From Streptomyces sp. NBC_01429 (GTDB taxonomy: Bacteria > Actinomycetota > Actinomycetes > Streptomycetales > Streptomycetaceae), in contig NZ_CP109599.1 of NCBI RefSeq assembly GCF_036231945.1, positions 1,674,001 through 1,738,000 of the forward strand: a stretch of DNA of 64,000 nucleotides, in the 5' to 3' direction. This document shows, piece by piece, positions 7,881-16,137 of the stretch. Below the pieces are notes generated by a model that saw nothing but the letters and a program-made list of their open reading frames with translations, searched no databases and was not told where the DNA came from. Every line of letters begins with the position of its first letter. Within the stretch, counting starts at the first letter, position 1. The position numbers were made by a program, and so were the translations under genes.

Positions 7881-7902
7881 TGGCATTGGAACGCTCCAAT
7901 CA
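7874..7902 (+). promoter_or_regulatory. Candidate promoter of the lacI-type regulator
   Basis: TTGACA (7874-7879) is followed after 17 bases by the weak -10 candidate CAATCA (7897-7902). The -35 box overlaps, back to back, the -35 box of the opposite promoter. Operator copy 2 fills the spacer, implying autorepression. Confidence 0.4.
7886..7899. promoter_or_regulatory. LacI-type operator copy 2
   Basis: TTGGAACGCTCCAA is the exact reverse complement of the copy at 7835-7848; their centres are 51 bp apart. It lies between the candidate -35 and -10 of the regulator's own promoter. Confidence 0.75.
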
Positions 7903-7942
7903 ACTCATCGCTTCACATGAACAACTCATCGCTTCACACGAA
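7901..7942. repeat. 21-bp tandem duplication in the lacI leader
   Basis: Two adjacent 21-base copies (7901-7921 and 7922-7942) containing CTCATCGCTTCACA differ at one base. They fill the untranslated leader between operator copy 2 and the ribosome-binding GGAG at 7949-7952. Confidence 0.9.
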
Positions 7943-7959
7943 CGGTTCCGGAGACAGTC

Positions 7960-9009
7960 ATGCCCCGCCCCGCCGACAACCCCGCGCCCAAAGCCGGTCC
8001 TGTGACCCTGGCCATGGTGGCGCGCCGGGCCGGGGTGTCCCCGCAAACCGTCTCGAACGCCCTGAACTCCCCCGGGCTGCTGCGCCCCGAGACCCTGGAA
8101 CGGGTCAGCCGCACCATCGACGAGATGGGCTACCGCCCGCACCGCGCCGCCCAGACACTGCGCACCCGCTCCAGCAAGCTCATCGGTTACGGCATCCGCC
8201 CCACCGCCGCCGGCCTCGCCGCCCCGGTGATGGACCGCTTCCTGCACGCGCTGTCCCAGGCCGCCGACGAGGCCGGGTACCGGATCCTGCTGTTCGCCTC
8301 GCCGCCCGGCAGCGCCAGCCTGGACGGACACGACGAGCTGCTCGACCTGCACAGTGTCGACGGTTTCGTGCTGAGCGGCACCGACCGGGGCGACCCGCGC
8401 CAGGCGTGGCTGGCCAGGAGCGGGGTGCCGTTCGTGGGCTTCGGCCGGATGTGGTCGGGCCGGCAGATCGGCGACTGGGCCGATGTGGACGGCGCCTCGG
8501 GCACCGACGCGGCGGTCGAGCACCTGGTGGGCCTCGGCCATCGCAGGATCGCCTTCCTCGGCTGGCCGCGCGGCTCCGGCGTCGGTGACGACCGCGCGGA
8601 GGGCTGGCGGCGGGCCATGCGCCGGCACGGGCTGCCGGTACGCGGCCGGCGGGCGCACAGCGTCGACGACATCACCTCGGCGCGGGAAGCCGCCGGTCCG
8701 CTGCTCGACGCGGGCGCCACGGCCGTGGTCGCCGCCAGCGACGTGCTCGCCATGGGCTGCTACCAGGCGCTGCGCGAGCGCGACGCCGTACCGGGCGAGG
8801 ACGTCGCCGTCATCGGCTTCGACGACTCCCCCACCGCCGCGCTGCTCTCCCCCGGACTGACCACCCTCGCCCAGCCACTGGAGGCCGTGGGCCGCGAATG
8901 CGTCCGGCTGCTGCTGGCCCGGATGGCGAAGCCCGACGCCGCCCCCGGGCGCGTACTTCTCGAACCCACGCTCGTCGTACGGGGCAGCGCACCGCCGCCC
9001 GGCGGCTGA
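7960..9009 (+). CDS. LacI-family transcriptional regulator of the oligosaccharide system
   Basis: 349 residues. The N-terminal helix-turn-helix is VTLAMVARRAGVSPQTVSNALN (about residues 15-37), followed by a hinge helix RPHRAAQTLRTRSSKLIGYGI and a periplasmic-binding-like effector domain ending in ALLSPGLTTLAQPLEAVGRECVRLL. The gene diverges from the debranching enzyme and precedes the importer genes; the palindromes at 7835 and 7886 are its likely operators. The effector is probably an oligosaccharide or its breakdown product, but the sugar cannot be read from sequence. The ATG at 7960 has GGAG seven bases upstream. Confidence 0.9.
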   Translation: MPRPADNPAPKAGPVTLAMVARRAGVSPQTVSNALNSPGLLRPETLERVSRTIDEMGYRPHRAAQTLRTRSSKLIGYGIRPTAAGLAAPVMDRFLHALSQAADEAGYRILLFASPPGSASLDGHDELLDLHSVDGFVLSGTDRGDPRQAWLARSGVPFVGFGRMWSGRQIGDWADVDGASGTDAAVEHLVGLGHRRIAFLGWPRGSGVGDDRAEGWRRAMRRHGLPVRGRRAHSVDDITSAREAAGPLLDAGATAVVAASDVLAMGCYQALRERDAVPGEDVAVIGFDDSPTAALLSPGLTTLAQPLEAVGRECVRLLLARMAKPDAAPGRVLLEPTLVVRGSAPPPGG

Positions 9010-9034
9010 ACCCGTACCCGCGCGACCCGTATCA

Positions 9035-9051
9035 CGCCCCCTTCCGGGGCG
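9035..9051 (+). terminator. Hairpin between the lacI gene and the importer operon
   Basis: CGCCCC - CTTCC - GGGGCG (9035-9051) is followed about 12 bases later by a TTTTT run. It could end the regulator transcript or attenuate read-through into the importer genes. Confidence 0.4.
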
Positions 9052-9087
9052 ACTGAGCCGCATTTTTCATCTTTCATGGAGGAATAC

Positions 9088-10332
9088 ATGGTCACCCGCA
9101 CGGCCGTCGCCGCCCTCGCCACCTGCGCGGCGCTGCTGACCGCCACCGGCTGTTCGTCCAGCTTCGACAGTGGCAAGGAGCCGGCCCAGGACAAGGCCGC
9201 CCAGCAGAAACTGACGGTACTGATCGCCACCTCGGGGGACGCCGAGACCCAGGCCGTCAAGGCGGCGACCGCCGCGTACGCCAAGGAGTCCGGCAACTCG
9301 GTCACCGTCGAGATCGCGAAGGACATGAACCAGCAGCTGGCCCAGTCCTTCGCCGGGCACAAGCCGCCGGACGTCTTCTACGTCAACTCCGACCAGTTCG
9401 CGAACTACGCCAAGGGCGGCTCGCTGTACCCGTACGGCGACCAGATATCCGACGCGGACGACTTCTCGGAGCAGCTGCGCACCTCGTTCTCGTACGACGG
9501 CAAGCTGGTGTGTCTGCCCAAGGACACCTCCACCCTCGGTCTCGCCATCAACACCGACCTGTGGAAGAAGGCCGGGCTGACGGAGAAGGACTACCCGAAG
9601 GACTGGGACCAGCTGAAGTCCGTCGCCGGCAAGCTCACCGGCGACGGCGTCACCGGGCTGGTCACCAGCGACGAGTACCAGCGGCTCGGGGTCTTCATGA
9701 AGCAGGCGGGCGGCTGGATCACCGACGCGGACCAGAAGAAGATGACCGCCGACGCGGCCGCCAACGCGAAGGGGCTCACCTTCGTCCAGTCCCTGCTGAA
9801 GTCCGGCTCGATGAAGTTCGCCAAGCAGGTCGACACCAGCTGGGGCGGCGAGGCGCTCGGCAAGGGCAAGGCCGCCATGACCATCGAGGGCAACTGGCTC
9901 GACGGCGGCATGAAGCTCGACTACCCGGACGTCAAGTACGCCATCGCCCCGCTGCCCGCCGGCCCGGCCGGCCAGGGCACCCTCGCCTTCAGCAACTGCT
10001 GGGGCGTGGCCAGTGAGAGCAAGCACCGCGCGGCCGGCGTCGACCTGGTGAAGTACCTCACCTCGGCCAAGCAGCAGAACGCCTTCGCCGACGCGTTCGG
10101 TGTGATGCCCTCGCGCGCCAGCGCGCTCACGACGTACGCGGAGCAGCACCCCACCGCCAAGGCGTGGGTCGAGGGCAGCGCCTACGCGCAGGGCCCGGTG
10201 ACCATCGCGGGCTTCGACAAGGTGCTCAGCCAGTTCAACACCGACCTTCAGTCGCTGCGCACCGCCGACCCGAAGAAGATCCTCGCCGACCTTCAGCGCA
10301 ACGGCGAACAGGCGATCGCGAAGGGCAACTGA
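9088..10332 (+). CDS. Sugar ABC transporter substrate-binding lipoprotein
   Basis: 414 residues. The lipoprotein signal peptide is MVTRTAVAALATCAALLTATGC, with cleavage before the cysteine at residue 22, so the protein is tethered outside the membrane. The body is a type-1 extracellular solute-binding protein: VLIATSGDAETQAVKAATAAYAKESG at the start, PDVFYVNSDQFANYAKGGSLYPY in the first lobe, and GKAAMTIEGNWL and FSNCWGVASESKHR later, as in MalE/UgpB-type proteins. GGAGG lies six bases before the ATG. It is the first gene of an importer operon with the two permeases that follow. The sugar is unidentified. Confidence 0.92.
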   Translation: MVTRTAVAALATCAALLTATGCSSSFDSGKEPAQDKAAQQKLTVLIATSGDAETQAVKAATAAYAKESGNSVTVEIAKDMNQQLAQSFAGHKPPDVFYVNSDQFANYAKGGSLYPYGDQISDADDFSEQLRTSFSYDGKLVCLPKDTSTLGLAINTDLWKKAGLTEKDYPKDWDQLKSVAGKLTGDGVTGLVTSDEYQRLGVFMKQAGGWITDADQKKMTADAAANAKGLTFVQSLLKSGSMKFAKQVDTSWGGEALGKGKAAMTIEGNWLDGGMKLDYPDVKYAIAPLPAGPAGQGTLAFSNCWGVASESKHRAAGVDLVKYLTSAKQQNAFADAFGVMPSRASALTTYAEQHPTAKAWVEGSAYAQGPVTIAGFDKVLSQFNTDLQSLRTADPKKILADLQRNGEQAIAKGN

Positions 10333-10338
10333 GCCCCC

Positions 10339-11505
10339 ATGTCCCTCCGCACCACACGCGCGCGCAATGCGGCGCGCAGCGCGACACCCCGATCGACCGG
10401 CGCACCGGGCGAACCTGACACGCCCGGCGCGACCGGTACGCCCCCGACGGCCCGCAACCGTGCCCCGCGCGCGGGCCGTCGGGGGGAAGGCGCCTGGGGC
10501 TGGCTCTTCGTCAGCCCCATGGTGATCATCCTCGGTCTGTTCCTGGTCCTGCCCATCCTGATGGCGCTCTGGGTGAGCCTGCTGCACTGGGACGGGCAGT
10601 CCAACCCGTTCGGCGGCCAGGCCGACTTCGTGGGCCTGGACAACTACCGGGCGCTGCTCACCCAGGACGGTCTCGACCGCACGCTCTTCGCGACCTCGCT
10701 GCGCAACAACGCGTACTACGTCCTGCTGACGGTGCCGCTCCAGACCCTGCTCGCGCTGGGTCTGGCGCTGATCGTCAACCAGAAGGTGCTGCGGGCCAGG
10801 GGCGCCCTGCGCACGACGTTCTTCTTCCCCTCGGTCACCAGCTCCATCGCCGTCTCGACGGTGTTCCTCTTCCTCTTCCAGGGCAGCGGGGCCGTCAACT
10901 CCCTGCTGTCCTGGATCGGGGTCAAGGGGCCGAACTGGTTCGCCGACCCGCGCGGTGTCCTCTCGCTGGTCCTGGGTGATCTCGGCATCGTCGATCCCGA
11001 GAAGCCGGCCGGGATGCTGGCGAACCACTCCTTCATGGGCCTGTCCTGGTTCGAGTGGCTCTCGGGCCCCTCGGTCGCGATGTGCACGATCATCCTGCTG
11101 GCCGTCTGGACCACCTCGGGCACCTTCATGCTGATCTTCCTCGCCGCGCTCCAGGACATCCCCCGGGAGCTGGAGGAGGCGGCTGCCCTGGAAGGGGTCA
11201 ACCGCCGCCAGCTGCTGCGGTACGTGACGCTGCCCGCGCTGCGTCCCGTGCTGTTCCTGGTCCTCACCCTGGGGCTGATCTCCACCTGGCAGGTCTTCGA
11301 CCAGGTGTACGTGATGGGCCAGGGCGCTCCCGGCAATACGACGCTGACGCCCGCGTTCCTGTCGTACTCCTCGGGCTTCGACAACGCGGACTTCGGCCAG
11401 GGCTCGGCGATCGCGTTCATCCTGCTCGCCCTGATCCTCTGCCTGACCGCGTTCCAGCGCTGGGTGCTGCGGGAACGCGGCGAGCGCACCGGGAGGAAGC
11501 GATGA
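10339..11505 (+). CDS. Sugar ABC transporter permease (MalF-like)
   Basis: 388 residues. After a low-complexity hydrophilic N-terminus (~55 residues) come about six hydrophobic segments, starting GWLFVSPMVIILGLFLVLPILMALWVSLL. The ATPase-coupling EAA loop is ELEEAAALEGVNRRQLLRY (about residue 278). The stop overlaps the next gene as ATGA. It forms the inner-membrane channel with the following permease. No ATPase gene is present in the cluster; Streptomyces importers of this class share the MsiK ATPase encoded elsewhere, which is family knowledge. Confidence 0.92.
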   Translation: MSLRTTRARNAARSATPRSTGAPGEPDTPGATGTPPTARNRAPRAGRRGEGAWGWLFVSPMVIILGLFLVLPILMALWVSLLHWDGQSNPFGGQADFVGLDNYRALLTQDGLDRTLFATSLRNNAYYVLLTVPLQTLLALGLALIVNQKVLRARGALRTTFFFPSVTSSIAVSTVFLFLFQGSGAVNSLLSWIGVKGPNWFADPRGVLSLVLGDLGIVDPEKPAGMLANHSFMGLSWFEWLSGPSVAMCTIILLAVWTTSGTFMLIFLAALQDIPRELEEAAALEGVNRRQLLRYVTLPALRPVLFLVLTLGLISTWQVFDQVYVMGQGAPGNTTLTPAFLSYSSGFDNADFGQGSAIAFILLALILCLTAFQRWVLRERGERTGRKR

Positions 11506-12437
11506 CCGCCACCGGTACGACCGAGGACCGACGGGCCGGACGGGCCCGCCGCAAGGCTGCGCGCGCCGCGTCCCGTCCGGTGCTGACCCGCTTCCCCACT
11601 CCGGCCAGGGTGCTCGGATACACCCTGGTGGTGGGGGTCGGGCTGCTCTATCTGATGCCCTTCGCGATCCAGCTGGTCACGGGCTTCAAGACGGACCCGG
11701 ACGCGGCGGCGAATCCGCTGTCGCTGCTGCCCACCACGCCGACGACGGCCGCCTATCAGCGGCTGTTCGGGCTGAGCGAGTCGGCGCAGGGGGTGCCCTT
11801 CCTGCGCTGGCTGTCCAACTCGGCGTTCGTGGCGGTGCTCGTGACAGCGGGCCGGGTGCTGTTCGACTCGATGGCCGGGTACGCGCTGGCGCGGCTGCGC
11901 TTCCGGGGCCGTTCCGTGCTGTTCGGCTTCGTGCTCGCGGTGATGGCGGTGCCCGGGGTGGCGCTGCTCATCCCGAAGTTCCTGGTGCTCAACACCTTCG
12001 GGATCTTCGACACGTACACCGCGATGATCGTGCCGCTGCTGGTGGACGCGGCGGGGATCTTCATCATGAAGCAGTTCTTCGAGTCGGTGCCGCGCGAGGT
12101 CGAGGAGGCCGCCCGGGTCGACGGGGCCGGGGTGTTCCGGATCTTCTGGTCGGTGGTCCTGCCGATGGCCAGGCCCGCGCTGATCACCCTGACGATCCTG
12201 TCGTTCCAGGGGTCGTGGAACGAGTTCACGCACTTCCTGGTCGCCACCCAGTCCGGCCAGTACGAGACGCTCACCACGGGGCTGGCCCGCTTCGTCTCGG
12301 GCGGGCTCGGCGGCGGCACCCAGTATCCGCTGAAGCTGGCGGCCGCGCTGCTGTCCACCCTGCCGGTCGCGGCGCTGTTCTTCTGCTTCCAGCGCTACTT
12401 CGTGAACGGGGCCAACTCCGGGGCCGTCAAGGAGTGA
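11502..12437 (+). CDS. Sugar ABC transporter permease (MalG-like)
   Basis: 311 residues. Six predicted membrane segments, from VLGYTLVVGVGLLYLMPFAIQLV to AALLSTLPVAALFFCFQRYFV. The EAA loop REVEEAARVDGAGVFRIFWS is near residue 203. The C-terminus ends in QRYFVNGANSGAVKE, a very common ending for MalG-type permeases. The ATG overlaps the stop of the preceding permease (ATGA), so the two subunits are translationally coupled. Confidence 0.92.
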   Translation: MTATGTTEDRRAGRARRKAARAASRPVLTRFPTPARVLGYTLVVGVGLLYLMPFAIQLVTGFKTDPDAAANPLSLLPTTPTTAAYQRLFGLSESAQGVPFLRWLSNSAFVAVLVTAGRVLFDSMAGYALARLRFRGRSVLFGFVLAVMAVPGVALLIPKFLVLNTFGIFDTYTAMIVPLLVDAAGIFIMKQFFESVPREVEEAARVDGAGVFRIFWSVVLPMARPALITLTILSFQGSWNEFTHFLVATQSGQYETLTTGLARFVSGGLGGGTQYPLKLAAALLSTLPVAALFFCFQRYFVNGANSGAVKE

Positions 12438-12466
12438 CCGGGCCGGTCGGGCGGGCGGCGGGCGCG

Positions 12467-13366
12467 ATGGGAAACTTGACGCGTCCGCCGCTCCTCCGAC
12501 CGCAAGGCGCCGCTGTGCCGTTCCCCTCCGTCACCCGCATATCGGTGGCACCCCTGCTGCTCGCTCTCTCGCTCGTCCTGTCGGGGTGCGACACCACCGG
12601 AAGCGGTGATTCCGCCGCCCCCGACGCCTCCGCCACCACCGGCCGCCAGGTCGAGCAACTGCCGGCCGACCGGCCCTTCGACTATCAGCTCGGCGGTCCC
12701 TACACCCCGCCCGAGGGGGTGCGTACGGTCGTCCGGGACCGTACGGCCGCTCCGGAGCCCGGCGCCTACAACATCTGCTACGTCAACGCGTACCAGACAC
12801 AGCCGGACGCCGTGAAGTGGTGGCAGAAGAACCATCCCGATCTGCTGCTGCGGGACGCCGGCGGCGATCTGGTCGTCGACGAGGACTGGCGGGAACCGCT
12901 GCTGGACATCTCCACCGCCGGCCACCGCGAGCGGCTGGCGGATATCGTCGGCGGCTGGTTCGACGGCTGCGCCGAGAAGGGGTTCGACGGGCTCGACTCG
13001 GACAACCTGGACTCGTATCTGCGCTCGGACGGGCTCCTCGACCAGAAGCAGGCGGCGGCCTTCGCCGAGCTGCTGGTGGAACGGGCCCACCGGGCCGGGC
13101 TGGCGATCGGCCAGAAGAACGCCGCGGACATGGCCCCGCTGATCCACAAGCTGGGGTTCGACTTCGCGATCGCCGAGGAGTGCGCGCGGTACGACGAGTG
13201 CGCGGCCTACGCGGACGCCTACGGCGACAAGGTGCTGGTCATCGAGTACCGCAAGGCGGATCTCACGGCCGCGTGCCGGGAGTGGGGCGAGCGGCTGGCG
13301 ATCGTCCTGCGCGACCGTGATCTCGTCCCCGCGGGACGGTCCGGCCATGTGAACGAGCGCTGCTGA
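12467..13366 (+). CDS. Secreted lipoprotein, GH114-like (endo-alpha-1,4-polygalactosaminidase family)
   Basis: Up to 299 residues. A lipoprotein signal (ISVAPLLLALSLVLSGC) is followed by a TIM-barrel domain resembling TM1410/GH114: FDYQLGG and AYNICYVNAYQ at the start, GFDGLDSDNLDSY carrying the acidic residues, HRAGLAIGQKNAADM, then FAIAEECARYDECAAYADAYG. GH114 enzymes cleave alpha-1,4-linked galactosamine polymers; substrate for this protein is untested. A GTG at 12515 would give a more conventional signal peptide than the ATG at 12467. It starts 29 bases after the permease on the same strand and may be the extracellular depolymerase that feeds the importer. Confidence 0.7.
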   Translation: MGNLTRPPLLRPQGAAVPFPSVTRISVAPLLLALSLVLSGCDTTGSGDSAAPDASATTGRQVEQLPADRPFDYQLGGPYTPPEGVRTVVRDRTAAPEPGAYNICYVNAYQTQPDAVKWWQKNHPDLLLRDAGGDLVVDEDWREPLLDISTAGHRERLADIVGGWFDGCAEKGFDGLDSDNLDSYLRSDGLLDQKQAAAFAELLVERAHRAGLAIGQKNAADMAPLIHKLGFDFAIAEECARYDECAAYADAYGDKVLVIEYRKADLTAACREWGERLAIVLRDRDLVPAGRSGHVNERC

Positions 13367-13382
13367 CCGGCCCGGGCGCGGC

Positions 13383-14525
13383 TCAGGAGTCCGTCTCCGA
13401 CGGCTCGCCGCGCCCGGCCCGCAGCTCCTTGCGGCGCTTCTCCTCCTCGTCGAAGAGCGCGGACAACCGCTGCGCCCTGTCGTCGAGTTCGATGGGCTCT
13501 TCCGTCTCCTCGCCGTCCTCCGGGATCAGCCCCTGTGCGAGCTGCTGCTGGTGCTGCACCATCACCGGCGGCTGGGGGTCGTGGTCGGAGAGGCGCGGGC
13601 CCTCCGGACCGTCGGGGCCGATGCGCACCAGGCGTTCGATCCGCGCGACCCTGAAGTGGCGTCCCTCCACGGTCAGTTCGTCGCAGCGCTCCGCGTCGAG
13701 CCGGTCCGCCGCCGCCGAGTAGGGCACGCGTTCGGCCGGGCCGAGTCCGCGCTTCCAGGGGATCATCACCCGCAGCTTCACGGCCAGGGAGTCCCGCGCG
13801 TTCTGCGGTGTGACGGAGGTGGCGGTGGACTCCGGCCGCCAGCGCCCGGAGACACACTCGGTCGTCATGAAGGTGGCCGGCAGCAGCGCCCCGCCGGGAT
13901 GCGTCTGCGCGGCGGCCAGCGCGTCACCGCGCACGTCCGGCGGGACCGTGCCCGACTTCGGTACCAGGGAGAGGAGTTCGACCTTCAGGATGCCCTCCGA
14001 CATGCCGGTGGCGATGACCGGATCGAAGACGAACCCGGCGGCGGGGTCCGGGGCCCTGTGCGACTCGCCGGGCTCCATGGGGTCGGGGTCGGTGGGACGC
14101 GGGGGCTCGGGCCCCTCGGGTCCCGACCGTACGTAACACTCCGCCCGCGCCACCCGGTAGCGCGTGCCGAGCACGGTCATCTCGTCGTTCGTCTCCCATT
14201 CGGTCCGTTCCGCCGCGCGCAGGCACTCCTGGCGCGCGGGCTCGTCACCGGCGCGCTCGCACTCCTGGGCCAGCATCCGGAACTGCGCGCCCATGCTGTC
14301 GCGGCCGTCCTGCGGAGCCAGCCCCGAGAACGAGGAGATCAGCTCCCAGCCGCCCGCCTCGCGCTCACGCACCACACCGAAGAGCGGGCCACCCGCCGAA
14401 AGGATGTCCGGATACACCTCGCGCGCCTGCCACGCCGCGACATCCGCCACCGCCTCGACCGGGCCGTCCGGGCCTGCCACCCGGATCGTGCGGTACGCGG
14501 GCACGTTCTCACCATGCTCAGCCAT
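13383..14525 (-). CDS. DUF5954 family protein
   Basis: 380 residues from MAEHGENVPAYRTIRV. I recognise DUF5954 by YRTIRVAGPDGPVEAVADVAAWQAREVYP and FGVVREREAGGWELIS. It is an internal duplication: DSMGAQFRMLAQECERAG...DEMTVLGTRYRVARAECYVRSGPEGPEPPRP in the first half is matched by DSLAVKLRVMIPWKRGLG...DELTVEGRHFRVARIERLVRIGPDGPEGPRL in the second. The acidic, glutamine-rich C-terminus looks disordered. No signal peptide is seen and no function is known to me. It is convergent with the GH114-like gene, with only 16 bases between stops. Confidence 0.7.
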   Translation of the reverse strand: MAEHGENVPAYRTIRVAGPDGPVEAVADVAAWQAREVYPDILSAGGPLFGVVREREAGGWELISSFSGLAPQDGRDSMGAQFRMLAQECERAGDEPARQECLRAAERTEWETNDEMTVLGTRYRVARAECYVRSGPEGPEPPRPTDPDPMEPGESHRAPDPAAGFVFDPVIATGMSEGILKVELLSLVPKSGTVPPDVRGDALAAAQTHPGGALLPATFMTTECVSGRWRPESTATSVTPQNARDSLAVKLRVMIPWKRGLGPAERVPYSAAADRLDAERCDELTVEGRHFRVARIERLVRIGPDGPEGPRLSDHDPQPPVMVQHQQQLAQGLIPEDGEETEEPIELDDRAQRLSALFDEEEKRRKELRAGRGEPSETDS

Positions 14526-14700
14526 CCCACCAGCATGCCCATGCGGACGGGGCGCACGGGGTGAATCGGCGGAAACAACAGCCGACCGCGTGACCTGGGT
14601 CCACACTCGTACACACGTGTGAAATCGAAGCCCTCTCCGAGGTCGCCACGTGCCGTCCCGGCACCCGGGGCGCTACTCCTTGGGTGCTGTCCCTTGGGCG

Positions 14701-15129
14701 CTATCGCGGTCGCCGGGGCCAGCGGGGAAGTCTCAGCCCCCGGCGGCGCGCCCGCGACGGGAGCGCGGGACCCGCGCCCCGGTACGGCAGGCCCGTGTCA
14801 CCACCGCCCGTGCCCTCGGGAGCGGTTCCGGTGTCGACGGGAGGGTGCAGCCCCTCCTTGTCGTACCGGGCGGTGGCGATGGTCTCCACGAGCCGCTCCT
14901 CGCTGAAGTCCTCGGATCCGCTCACATGCGGAACGAATCCGACCAGTACACCGTCCTGCACGACCTCCGCCCGCAGCCCCATCACCGCGTCGATGTCCCA
15001 GATCGCCTCACCGCCGCCGATGAGCACGATCTGCACCCCGCACTGGTAGACGCCCAGATGGGCCAGGTGCGCCATCACACCCCGGGCACGCAGCGACGAG
15101 ACGAGACGGCCGGCGCGTTCCTCATCCAT
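14701..15129 (-). CDS. Small conserved hypothetical protein
   Basis: 142 residues. The first ~95 look like a folded domain: GRLVSSLRARGVMAHLAHLGVYQCGVQIVLIGGGEAIWDID, then GVLVGFVPHVSGSEDFSEERLVETIATARYDKEG. The remaining 45 residues are arginine/proline/glycine-rich and probably disordered. Similar small proteins occur in Streptomyces, but I know of no function. It lies downstream of the HAD gene on the same strand with 53 bases between, and may share its promoter. No signal peptide or membrane segment. Confidence 0.65.
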   Translation of the reverse strand: MDEERAGRLVSSLRARGVMAHLAHLGVYQCGVQIVLIGGGEAIWDIDAVMGLRAEVVQDGVLVGFVPHVSGSEDFSEERLVETIATARYDKEGLHPPVDTGTAPEGTGGGDTGLPYRGAGPALPSRARRRGLRLPRWPRRPR

Positions 15130-15182
15130 CCGTGGCCATCTCCCTGCGCGGCGGCATTGGGGCTGATATGTCCCTCAGGGAT

Positions 15183-15908
15183 TCATGGTAGGCCGATTTC
15201 CTGCGCGGGCGCGCCTCCGCGCGACAACTGGGCGGGCACCCGGGTGCCGGCCCAGCCGCGTACCTCCGGCTCGTCCAGCGAGCGGACCCACAGGTCCACC
15301 AGCGCCACGGTCCGGTCGCCCGGCCAGGGGCCGACGCCCATGATGCGCATCCCCGCGCGCTCGGCGGACAGGATGCCGACGTGGGAGTCCTCGACCGCCA
15401 GGGTGTCGGCGGGGTCGGCGCCGCAGAGCCGGGCGGCCGTGAGGTAGACGTCGGGGTGGGGTTTGGGCCTGATCGTGCCGTCCGGCACCACGACATGGCC
15501 GAAGTGGCCGAGCAGACCGGCGGTGCCGAGGCAGGACTCGACGACCTCCCTCGGGCAGTTGCTGGCGACCGCCAGCGGGGCGAACCGGGCTGCTTCCGCG
15601 ACGAGTTCGCGGGCGCCCGGCATGGTGAGCGGGTTGTCGTCGACCAGCGCGCGGAAGTGCGCGAGCAGTCTGCCGGTCATCTCGTCGCCGAGTTCCGGCC
15701 GGCCGGCCTCCTCGGCCATGAGAAGGCCGCATTCCGTGTAGTGCAGGCCCTTCGCCCGCTCGGCGAAACCGGGGGCCGGGGTGAATCCGTACTCCCGCAA
15801 CGCGTGAATGCGGGCGTCCTGCCAGTGGATTTCGGTGTCCATGAGAGTGCCGTCACAGTCGAAGACGATGGCGGCGGGGGTCCAGGAAAGGATGCGTTGA
15901 GCTGTCAT
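15183..15908 (-). CDS. HAD-superfamily hydrolase (beta-phosphoglucomutase-like)
   Basis: 241 residues from MTAQRILSWTPAAIVFDCDGTLMDTE. Motif I is DCDGTLMDT with the nucleophile and acid/base aspartates (about residues 17-19), motif II is VASNCPR, motif III is RPKPHPDVY and motif IV is VEDSHVG. The helical cap between motifs I and II is that of the phosphoglycolate phosphatase/beta-PGM group. It probably dephosphorylates a small sugar phosphate, but specificity is not readable. The frame is open far upstream; the ATG at 15908 is chosen because homology begins there and because the promoter lies at 16081-16110. Confidence 0.85.
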   Translation of the reverse strand: MTAQRILSWTPAAIVFDCDGTLMDTEIHWQDARIHALREYGFTPAPGFAERAKGLHYTECGLLMAEEAGRPELGDEMTGRLLAHFRALVDDNPLTMPGARELVAEAARFAPLAVASNCPREVVESCLGTAGLLGHFGHVVVPDGTIRPKPHPDVYLTAARLCGADPADTLAVEDSHVGILSAERAGMRIMGVGPWPGDRTVALVDLWVRSLDEPEVRGWAGTRVPAQLSRGGAPAQEIGLP

Positions 15909-16080
15909 CCGGCTTTTTCCATTCGGGAAAGCCCTGATCGCGGCAGCACGGGCCGCCGCACCGGTGCGAAACACCGCGGGCGCGTTGTGGTCACCCGCGG
16001 ACGTGCGGGTGGGATTCCAGGCGGGCACCGGCCTCTACGGAGAGCCTGTCGGGCGACCGCCGAAGAACATAACGATCGCT

Positions 16081-16110
16081 ACGCTAGGGAGCATCACTCA
16101 GGGCAGTCAA
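16081..16110 (-). promoter_or_regulatory. Promoter of the HAD hydrolase gene
   Basis: On the minus strand TTGACT (16105-16110) is followed after 18 bases by TAGCGT (16081-16086), a close match to the Streptomyces vegetative consensus. Transcription would start near 16074, giving a leader of about 165 bases before the start at 15908. Within that leader 15911-15934 can form an imperfect GGCTTT/AAAGCC hairpin close to the start codon. Confidence 0.6.
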
Positions 16111-16137
16111 GCGATTGCCATTAGTGTCCCTATGTGT

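Noticed and set aside
9067..11028. 653-codon minus-strand open frame opposite the binding protein and permease
   Set aside because: It is antisense to a signal-peptide lipoprotein and membrane protein with intact motifs; composition is typical of shadow frames.
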